A stretch of DNA of 13,836 bases from CAYOUV01 sp964407265 (GTDB lineage Bacteria; Chloroflexota; Anaerolineae; Anaerolineales; Villigracilaceae). Location of the stretch: contig CAYOUV010000076.1 in NCBI GenBank assembly GCA_964407265.1, positions 1-13,836 of the forward strand, in the 5' to 3' direction. Of the stretch, positions 1 through 5,022 are shown in pieces. A model generated the notes under the pieces. The model had not been told where the DNA came from. It saw nothing but the letters and a program-made list of their open reading frames with translations, and made no database searches. A program made the position numbers and the translations under genes. Numbering within the stretch: position 1 is the stretch's first letter; each line of letters starts with the position of its first letter.

Positions 1-49
1 TTCACAGTACGGCAAGGTCAATCCCTGGAACTTCCTGCCACCGCCGTAA
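1..49 (+). CDS. C-terminal end of an unidentified protein (partial)
   Basis: Reading from base 2, the frame encodes SQYGKVNPWNFLPPP and then a TAA at 47-49. A strong intrinsic terminator starts ten bases later, which supports this being the genuine end of a plus-strand gene that begins before the window. Fifteen residues are too few to name a family. The Pro/aromatic-rich tail gives no reliable clue. Confidence 0.55.
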   Translation, partial: SQYGKVNPWNFLPPP

Positions 50-58
50 TTCCAAACC

Positions 59-88
59 AAAAGCTCCCCGCAAAACGGGGAGCTTTTT
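59..88 (+). terminator. Intrinsic terminator of the upstream gene
   Basis: A perfect 10-bp stem (AAGCTCCCCG at 61-70 with CGGGGAGCTT at 76-85) with a CAAAA loop is followed by a U-run that continues from the stem (84-88). It lies 10 bases after the stop codon at 47-49. Confidence 0.9.
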
Positions 89-99
89 ATAGGTACGCC

Positions 100-128
100 T
101 TGCCAAAGGGTTTGACCTGGACTATAAT
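100..128 (+). promoter_or_regulatory. Sigma-70 type promoter of tRNA-Val
   Basis: A TTGCCA -35 box (100-105) and a perfect TATAAT -10 box (123-128) are separated by exactly 17 bp. The predicted start is near 135, about 34 bases before the mature tRNA, a normal pre-tRNA leader length. Confidence 0.8.
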
Positions 129-154
129 CCCGGCAGGTGCAAAGACTGTCGGGA
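128..154 (+). promoter_or_regulatory. Hairpin in the pre-tRNA leader
   Basis: TCCCGGCAG (128-136) pairs with CTGTCGGGA (146-154) as nine pairs including one G-U, with a 9-base loop. The string ATAATCCCGG occurs both at the -10 box and again at 154-163, so the hairpin comes from a local near-duplication. The predicted transcription start (about 135) falls inside the left arm, so the RNA may not contain the whole hairpin. Its role is unknown. Confidence 0.4.
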
Positions 155-168
155 TAATCCCGGTCTGC

Positions 169-242
169 GGGCGCGTAGCTCAGCTGGTTAGAGCGCATGT
201 ATCACACACATGAGGTCGTGGGTTCGAGTCCCTCCGCGCCCA
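169..242 (+). tRNA. tRNA-Val, anticodon CAC (reads GUG)
   Basis: The cloverleaf can be folded by eye. The acceptor is GGGCGCG (169-175) with CGCGCCC (235-241) and discriminator A242. The D stem is GCTC/GAGC with the GG of the D loop. The anticodon stem is CATGT/ACATG with loop ATCACAC (201-207), giving anticodon CAC at 203-205. The T arm has a TTCGAGT loop. CCA is not encoded. Two details are unusual: the T stem GTGGG/CCCTC has one T-T mismatch at its second pair, and the anticodon loop has A32 and C38 where a pyrimidine and A are usual. The gene has its own promoter and a terminator four bases downstream. Confidence 0.93.
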
Positions 243-245
243 CTG

Positions 246-274
246 ACAACGAGGCCAGACGGCCTCGTTGTTTT
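246..274 (+). terminator. Terminator of tRNA-Val (repeat copy 1)
   Basis: A perfect 11-bp stem, ACAACGAGGCC (246-256) with GGCCTCGTTGT (261-271), has an AGAC loop and is followed by T's to 274. It begins four bases after the mature tRNA end. Confidence 0.88.
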
Positions 275-356
275 ATCCACAATTTCTTTTTCGTCGGATT
301 TGGATAGGTCGTGGTTTCCCCCTTCGGGGACACTGCGAGTCCCTCCGCGCCCACTG

Positions 357-385
357 ACAACGAGGCCAGACGGCCTCGTTGTTTT
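357..385 (+). terminator. Second identical terminator hairpin (repeat copy 2)
   Basis: This is an exact copy of the first terminator, displaced by 111 bp. It would act as a back-up for readthrough from the tRNA gene. Confidence 0.75.
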
Positions 386-471
386 ATCCACAATTTCTTT
401 TTCGTCGGATTTGGATAGGTCGTGGTTTCCCCCTTCGGGGACACTGCGAGTCCCTCCGCGCCTACTGTAAA

Positions 472-494
472 CGAGACCAAAAGGTCCTTTTTTT
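472..494 (+). terminator. Decayed third terminator
   Basis: The hairpin is reduced to GACC/GGTC around an AAAA loop (475-486) but is followed by seven T's (488-494). Its alignment with the two perfect copies suggests an older, diverged unit. Confidence 0.4.
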
Positions 495-525
495 CTCCAA
501 TTTTCTATGCTTCACAAAAATACAG

Positions 526-3234
526 CTAAGGTAATAGGGATGGGAGTGAACCGCCCGACACGAGTATTACCTGCTCGCCGGTCTGGACATTCACCAGGCC
601 AACATCAAAATGCCCCGCATTTTGGTAATCATAGCGCGCATAAACGATGTATTTTCCATCCGGCGACCAGCTTAAATCTGAATAGGATTTTTGGTCTTCT
701 CCTAACAAGACCTGTGCACCCGTACCGTCGGGTCGGACCAGCCAGACCTGGTCCCCTTTGACGGCATTTACTGAGGTGGATACGACTCGATCGACCGCAA
801 TCCAGTCTCCGCTTGGGGACCAGACTGCGGAGTAGTCGGTCTGATCCGCTCCGCCGCCAAGGTCGATGGTTTCGCCGGAGCTTAATATGTATCGTTGGAC
901 ATGAGGTGCAGCGTTCGAATCTTGTGCTGTTGGACCCCAATACAGAATCGAATCACTGGTGGGACTCCACGACTCCAGCCAGGCTGACTGGTTGGTGAGC
1001 GGCAACGAAAGGCTGCGTTTCTCTTGCAAGTTATACAATTGCAAAGTGTTGTTTATATAAAGAATGTAACTGAGCCACTGCCCGTCCGGTGAAAACGCGG
1101 CTGCGGTGCTGGGGAAGGTCTGATCGCGGAAGACCGGCAGCGTCTCGCCTGTCTGCACGTCCAGCCACCACAGGCTCAATTTGGGCAGCGCGGACGGATC
1201 GGTGGTATCCTCCAATCGCTCGTAGATGATCTTGCGTCCATCCGGGTACCAGAGCGGTGCGTTGCATTCCGCCTGTGGGCAATCCAGTAATAAATGTCTT
1301 CCCGTTCCATCGGCGTTTATTGCCCAGATCGATGAACCGCTGTCAACGTTAAAAGTGGTGTACAAGATCGTCTGTTTATCCGGAGAGAGCGTGTATCCGG
1401 TTACACCTGTCGGCTCTTGGGTCCATTGCACCGGGTCGCCGCCAGCCAGATTCAACATGTAAATTTGCGACCGGCCCTGGCTGTTTTCGGGAGCAACATA
1501 AATCAATCTGGCTCGTTTAATATCAAAGGCCTCAGGCTGGGAGTTGGGGGCGGTTCCAGGCCGCGCAACGGCCGGAGACGGTACAGCTACCACGGACGAA
1601 ACGAACTTAAGCGAATTTACTGCGCCAACTGTCAGCGCAATCCCCAATACGGTAACGACCAGCGCACTGATCATTGGCGCATAAATACTGAAACGGGTCA
1701 GTGCTTCGCTGCGGGTGACCAGGCGCATCCCTTGCACCATCGCGATCCCAATCGCGATCAGGACCAGGGCCAAGCCGATGCTGAAGGACACAATCAACAT
1801 CATTCCAAACGGGATGCGGTTCACGGCGACGGCCACCAGCAGAATGGCAATCGCATCCGGACAGGGCACCAGCCCACCGCTAACCCCCAATGCCAGAAGC
1901 GACCGCCAAGTCACCTGACCAGCGGGCAATGAGTCCACATGTCTGTGAGTTGATGGTACACCATGGAAGTGATCATGCTCCCCATTCGCGTCATGCGGAT
2001 GGTCGTGCTGGTGAACCAATCCGCCTCCGTGCGCATGCACGAGATTGGCTGTACCGGGCTGAATCGATCGACCCGCATCGGTCATGGGGCCGGAATACGA
2101 TCCTCTCCGTTGCCTGCGCAGCCATTTCCTCAGATCGTTATTTCTTTGCAAGAACAAACTGGCCCCAAAACCGACCACCAACAACCCCGAAATGATTTCG
2201 AGCCAGGGCGCGATCAGGGTCGGCAAGACATAGTGCGAAGCCAGCAGTGTGACCAACCCCAATAGAATCACCGAACCCGTGTGCGTTATGGTGACAACCG
2301 CCCCCAGGAAGACCGCGTCGCGCACTTTTCCGTGAGTGCCGACGAGGTACGCAGCGACCAATGTCTTGCCGTGTCCGGGTGTCAGGGCGTGCAGGCTGCC
2401 CAGGACCATGGAAAGCAAAAACGCGCCGAGCAGGAACAAAGGAGAAAAGGTTGGGGTCTTGACCAAGCCTTCGAGCGCTGCCGTCACTTGACTGAGATTG
2501 CCTGGTGGGGCTGGCTGAGTTGATGCTCCGGATTGTGAACCTGCCAGGTTGCCAGCTAGCTGTGAGACGCTGCCTGCAAAACCGGACGGGAGGTCCGGCG
2601 TCCCGCTGTTCCAGGATGTCATGGAGGCTGCCCCCGCGACTGACGAAGGCGTCGAGGATCGCTCGGGGAAATTGAGGCTGAAGGAGAGTTGGCCGTTATC
2701 TTGCTCGGGGGAGTCGAACGACATTCCCGACTCTGCCGTCAAGGAGAACCAGTTAAGGCTGTTGACTTCGAGGTAGGAATTGTGAATCTCAAGCGTATGT
2801 TTTCCGATCAGTCCATCAGGCCACGAGACCGCAAACAGGACCTCAATCGCATCTTCACCCGTGCGCAAGGCGGTCTTGCTCGCAGACCAGCGAATGCCTT
2901 GCGTCTGGAGTGAATCCAACAACTGCCCGTCGACAGAAAACGTCAACCCGGATAGAAACGGCGCGACCCAGGCCTGAGCCTCGTCCGAGCTGATCGAGCC
3001 GTCTTGATTCTGATCGGCAGCGTTCCAGACCGCATCTGCCAGAAGGGGACCAGGCATAATATGCCAATCCACCTGAAGACCAGATTTGGTTATATCGATG
3101 GCTTGAGTTTGCCCGTACATGTCAGGTGTGTGAGCATAAGCCACACCAATCGGAACCATCACCAGCATCAGGATCGAGATAAAAGCTGTCCCTCTTAAGA
3201 TGCGAAGCAAACCTCTAAGGTTAAGTCTCACCAT
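526..3234 (-). CDS. NicO-family nickel/cobalt transporter fused to a TolB-like beta-propeller
   Basis: This is a membrane metal transporter of 902 residues from the ATG at 3234. A signal peptide (about 1-34) ends AYA before HTPDMYG. An extracytoplasmic domain follows, with a canonical EF-hand loop at 74-85 (DQNQDGSISSDE). The NicO core (about 265-550) has six likely membrane spans, HALTPGHGKT at 282-291, THTGS near 317 and GLVPCPD near 454. A His-rich loop (about 400-433) lies between spans 3 and 4, cytoplasmic by span counting. Residues about 575-902 hold six PD40-like repeats of the S-P-D-G-x-x-I-x-Y type (near 617, 663, 715, 757, 806, 857), predicted outside the cell. Family knowledge points to Ni/Co (possibly other divalent metal) transport; the direction is undecided. 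The frame stays open to a TTG at 3327, but the ATG immediately precedes the signal peptide. The propeller tail is the odd part. Confidence 0.85.
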   Translation of the reverse strand: MVRLNLRGLLRILRGTAFISILMLVMVPIGVAYAHTPDMYGQTQAIDITKSGLQVDWHIMPGPLLADAVWNAADQNQDGSISSDEAQAWVAPFLSGLTFSVDGQLLDSLQTQGIRWSASKTALRTGEDAIEVLFAVSWPDGLIGKHTLEIHNSYLEVNSLNWFSLTAESGMSFDSPEQDNGQLSFSLNFPERSSTPSSVAGAASMTSWNSGTPDLPSGFAGSVSQLAGNLAGSQSGASTQPAPPGNLSQVTAALEGLVKTPTFSPLFLLGAFLLSMVLGSLHALTPGHGKTLVAAYLVGTHGKVRDAVFLGAVVTITHTGSVILLGLVTLLASHYVLPTLIAPWLEIISGLLVVGFGASLFLQRNNDLRKWLRRQRRGSYSGPMTDAGRSIQPGTANLVHAHGGGLVHQHDHPHDANGEHDHFHGVPSTHRHVDSLPAGQVTWRSLLALGVSGGLVPCPDAIAILLVAVAVNRIPFGMMLIVSFSIGLALVLIAIGIAMVQGMRLVTRSEALTRFSIYAPMISALVVTVLGIALTVGAVNSLKFVSSVVAVPSPAVARPGTAPNSQPEAFDIKRARLIYVAPENSQGRSQIYMLNLAGGDPVQWTQEPTGVTGYTLSPDKQTILYTTFNVDSGSSIWAINADGTGRHLLLDCPQAECNAPLWYPDGRKIIYERLEDTTDPSALPKLSLWWLDVQTGETLPVFRDQTFPSTAAAFSPDGQWLSYILYINNTLQLYNLQEKRSLSLPLTNQSAWLESWSPTSDSILYWGPTAQDSNAAPHVQRYILSSGETIDLGGGADQTDYSAVWSPSGDWIAVDRVVSTSVNAVKGDQVWLVRPDGTGAQVLLGEDQKSYSDLSWSPDGKYIVYARYDYQNAGHFDVGLVNVQTGEQVILVSGGSLPSLLP

Positions 3235-3240
3235 TTTGGA

Positions 3241-3246
3241 ATTATA
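3241..3246 (-). promoter_or_regulatory. TATAAT box six bases before the NicO start codon
   Basis: On the minus strand TATAAT is followed by TCCAAA and then the ATG at 3234. With usual -10 to +1 spacing the transcript would begin at or next to the ATG, so this looks like a leaderless promoter. No good -35 box is seen. No Shine-Dalgarno precedes this ATG. The same bases also read TATAAT on the plus strand at 3243-3248. Confidence 0.55.
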
Positions 3247-3328
3247 ATCTCGAATTTTCCCAATCACAGACCGGCGAACTTCCGATAGCCTTGCCTGTCG
3301 TATTCGCAGGATTTCGTCTACTCTCAAG

Positions 3329-3334
3329 TATAAT
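3329..3334 (+). promoter_or_regulatory. TATAAT box six bases before the sigma factor start codon
   Basis: TATAAT is followed by CAGCGC and then the ATG at 3341, the same geometry as the divergent NicO gene. There is no Shine-Dalgarno and no clear -35 hexamer 16-18 bp upstream. A leaderless transcript is the simplest reading. A longer transcript from the plus-strand TATAAT at 3243-3248 is an alternative. Confidence 0.55.
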
Positions 3335-3340
3335 CAGCGC

Positions 3341-3982
3341 ATGATGGCAAACCGCAGCAACGAACAGTGGCTCAGTGACCTGCACGCCGAAGGTCCGGTC
3401 CAGGAAGCCGCACTCTCCGATTTGCGCGCCATCATCGCCAAGGGATTGCCTTACGCGCTGTCGCGCTGGCTCTCACCATCCGACCCACAATTCGATACGC
3501 TGGTTGAAGAGGTGACCCAGGATACCCTGCTGCGTGTGCTTGATCAACTCGATAAATTCGAAGGCCGCAGTCAATTCACCACCTGGGTGCACAAGATCGC
3601 CATCCGCATAGCGCTCTCGGAACTTCGTCGCAAACGCTGGCAGGATTACTCGCTGGATGAAATCGTCAGCAACGAAGACCGCCCACCCCCGCCCGGATTG
3701 TTGGGCGATTCTGGAGCAGGACCTGCGGAGGTTACCGAACGGGCTGATATGATCTCACACGTGCGGCGCATCATCGACGAAGAACTCACAGACAAGCAGC
3801 GCAAAGCGATGATCATGCTCAGCGTCCAGAATATGCCAATGGACGTGGCCGCAAAAAAACTCAAGACCAATCGTAATGCACTCTACAAACTCCTGCACGA
3901 TGCCCGTCTAAGGCTGAAGCGACGTCTCGCCATGGAAGGGATCACGGCCCAGGAAGTACTGTCAGCTTTTGAAGAAAAGTAA
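3341..3982 (+). CDS. ECF-type RNA polymerase sigma factor
   Basis: This 213-residue protein directs RNA polymerase to its own promoter set. Sigma region 2 covers about residues 53-100, with the typical core VEEVTQDTLLRVLDQL and FTTWVHKIAIRIALSELRRK. A Pro-rich linker (about 110-130) follows, and region 4 (about 137-196) contains the helix-turn-helix that should contact the -35 element. There is no region 1 or 3, and no fused C-terminal sensor domain. ATG codons lie at 3341 and 3344; the first is six bases from a TATAAT box, and no later start would keep region 2 intact. The gene is followed after 37 bases by a zinc-type anti-sigma gene, the usual arrangement for ECF factors, and is divergent from the NicO transporter. 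The exact ECF group cannot be assigned by eye. Confidence 0.9.
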   Translation: MMANRSNEQWLSDLHAEGPVQEAALSDLRAIIAKGLPYALSRWLSPSDPQFDTLVEEVTQDTLLRVLDQLDKFEGRSQFTTWVHKIAIRIALSELRRKRWQDYSLDEIVSNEDRPPPPGLLGDSGAGPAEVTERADMISHVRRIIDEELTDKQRKAMIMLSVQNMPMDVAAKKLKTNRNALYKLLHDARLRLKRRLAMEGITAQEVLSAFEEK

Positions 3983-4019
3983 GATATTTACTCAGGTAGT
4001 TGTCTGAAAGATATAAATC

Positions 4020-4310
4020 ATGGAATTGAATCACTTATTCAACCGGCTCAAGGTCAAATTCATTAGACAATCCGACATGCCCGTACCTGCTATCCAGCGT
4101 CTATTACGTGCGCTGGATAAAACACAGGATGTGGAATTATCCTGTAATGATTTAAATCGGTTGATCGATGAATACGCAGAAATCCAGGTGCGCGGCGAGG
4201 ACGCCGAACGATTGATGCCGCTCGTGCGACAACACCTTGAAATCTGCAAAGAGTGCGAAGAGGAATTCGAAGCGCTGCTGGATATCCTTGAGAATGCTGC
4301 CACTACATAG
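4020..4310 (+). CDS. Soluble zf-HC2 (ZAS-type) anti-sigma factor
   Basis: This 96-residue protein probably binds and silences the sigma factor encoded just upstream. The zinc-binding anti-sigma signature is visible: C42, then H72-x3-C76-x2-C79 in the segment HLEICKECEEEFEALL. The match to the zf-HC2 layout (C...H-x3-C-x2-C) is good. There is no membrane segment, so it should act in the cytoplasm. In the related RsrA-type proteins disulfide formation releases zinc and the sigma factor; whether that holds here is inference. The first 40 residues are basic and unassigned. Only a weak GAAAG lies nine bases before the ATG, and a TATAAA immediately upstream could be chance. The gene lies in an operon with the sigma gene and ends at a strong terminator. 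Confidence 0.8.
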   Translation: MELNHLFNRLKVKFIRQSDMPVPAIQRLLRALDKTQDVELSCNDLNRLIDEYAEIQVRGEDAERLMPLVRQHLEICKECEEEFEALLDILENAATT

Positions 4311-4328
4311 CGAGACATCACAAGCATC

Positions 4329-4367
4329 AACGGGCGAGGTCATCCGACCTCGCCCGTTTTCGTTTTT
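4329..4367 (+). terminator. Terminator of the sigma/anti-sigma operon
   Basis: A perfect 13-bp stem, AACGGGCGAGGTC (4329-4341) with GACCTCGCCCGTT (4346-4358), has an ATCC loop and is followed by TTTTCGTTTTT. It lies 18 bases after the anti-sigma stop codon. On the minus strand no U-run follows, so it acts one way. Confidence 0.92.
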
Positions 4368-4416
4368 AAGTATTCAATCCCTAATCGAATTTTTGATAGA
4401 TGAATCGATCATAATG

Positions 4417-4923
4417 TCATTCGTGGAATTGCTTCTCACCGGCGCGGATGGGTACTTTAAGCCGGTTCTCGGCCGGGGTCAGCGGGCAGGACCAATTCTC
4501 ATTGTAAGCGCAGTAGGGGTTGTATGCCATGTTGAAGTCGATCAACAACCGTCCGTCAGGCAGGGTCTGCGGTTCGAGGTAACGACCGGCGGGATAAGTT
4601 TCTTTGCCCGCCAACGCATCGACGAAGGGTAAGAAAAAGCCATGCTGGTTTGAATAGAGCGTCAGGTCGACCTGCTGGCCATCAACCTCGAAGTTGAAGC
4701 GGCCAGCGCGCACGTAATTCTGCGCATCGCCGGTCGAGGTCTGGATGGACATTTTCTCCTTTTCGGGATACTCCTCGACTTTCACTTCGAAGCGCAAATC
4801 CGGATTTTCAGGAAAATAGTTCAACCCCTTAAAATTTCGTTTTTGCTCGGAGGTAAGTGGACTCTGCCCATCATTGGCGAAAAATTCATCTTTTCGATGA
4901 CGGAAATCTTGTAAACTGCTCAT
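4417..4923 (-). CDS. DUF1684 family protein
   Basis: This 168-residue protein belongs to the DUF1684 family, whose function is not established. Recognisable family blocks are KDEFF (11-15), FKGLNYFPENP (31-41), the block at 129-148 with DFNMAYNPYCAY and WSCPL, and ENRLKVPIRAGEK (152-164). C138 and C146 lie in the conserved C-terminal block. No signal peptide or membrane span is seen, so it is probably cytoplasmic. The frame opens further upstream (to 4983), but AGGAG at 4929-4933 is five bases from the ATG at 4923, and homology starts there. It converges with the sigma/anti-sigma operon and diverges from the ClC gene. The family assignment is secure; the role is unknown. Confidence 0.88.
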   Translation of the reverse strand: MSSLQDFRHRKDEFFANDGQSPLTSEQKRNFKGLNYFPENPDLRFEVKVEEYPEKEKMSIQTSTGDAQNYVRAGRFNFEVDGQQVDLTLYSNQHGFFLPFVDALAGKETYPAGRYLEPQTLPDGRLLIDFNMAYNPYCAYNENWSCPLTPAENRLKVPIRAGEKQFHE

Positions 4924-4928
4924 AGTGT

Positions 4929-4933
4929 CTCCT
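4929..4933 (-). promoter_or_regulatory. Shine-Dalgarno that fixes the DUF1684 start
   Basis: AGGAG on the minus strand, within GAGAGGAG, stands five bases before the ATG at 4923. It favours this start over the upstream in-frame ATG at 4983. Confidence 0.75.
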
Positions 4934-5006
4934 CTCTGGTGTTGTGGGGTTAAGATGGATGTGCACTCATTTTTCTTACGCAAGGGTATTACGGTTATGC
5001 GTCAGG

Positions 5007-5012
5007 TATAAT
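5007..5012 (+). promoter_or_regulatory. TATAAT box just upstream of the ClC gene
   Basis: TATAAT ends ten bases before the ATG at 5023, predicting a start within a few bases of the codon, so the mRNA would be almost leaderless. No -35 hexamer is found at 16-18 bp. Arms ACGCA (4978-4982) and TGCGT (4998-5002) form a small inverted repeat upstream, possibly an operator or chance. Confidence 0.5.
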
Positions 5013-5022
5013 ATTTATCACA

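Larger units (their letters stand above)
225..467 (+). repeat. 111-bp tandem repeat derived from the tRNA-Val 3' end
   Basis: Bases 225-335 and 336-446 are identical as read here. A third unit starts at 447 and keeps 20 of the first 21 bases, then decays (weaker matches continue to about 505). Each unit opens with the last part of the tRNA (CGAGTCCCTCCGCGCC plus YACTG). It then carries a terminator hairpin, an A/T-rich spacer with a 6-bp inverted repeat (TATCCA at 274-279, TGGATA at 301-306), the string AGGTCGTGG that precedes the T arm in the tRNA, and a CCCC/GGGG mini-hairpin. The copies lack a 5' tRNA half, so they are tRNA fragments rather than genes. Confidence 0.9.

Noticed and set aside
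112..117. TTGACC as the -35 box of the tRNA promoter.
   Set aside because: It is only five bases from TATAAT; TTGCCA at 100-105 has the correct 17-bp spacing.
225..467. CRISPR-like array.
   Set aside because: Units are directly adjacent 111-bp copies with no unique spacers, and each contains a tRNA end and a terminator.
188..480. Short open frames on both strands across the tRNA repeat, with internally repeated translations.
   Set aside because: They simply read through the tRNA, terminator hairpins and the 111-bp repeat; no ribosome-binding sites or protein family features.
1417..1932. 171-residue plus-strand frame, and similar long frames at 5968-6606 (minus) and 9327-9920 (plus).
   Set aside because: Each lies antisense inside a well-supported gene, with biased composition and no recognisable domain.
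3235..3327. 31-residue N-terminal extension of the NicO protein from TTG 3327.
   Set aside because: It would put a charged stretch before the signal peptide and run through the divergent promoter region; the ATG at 3234 fits better.
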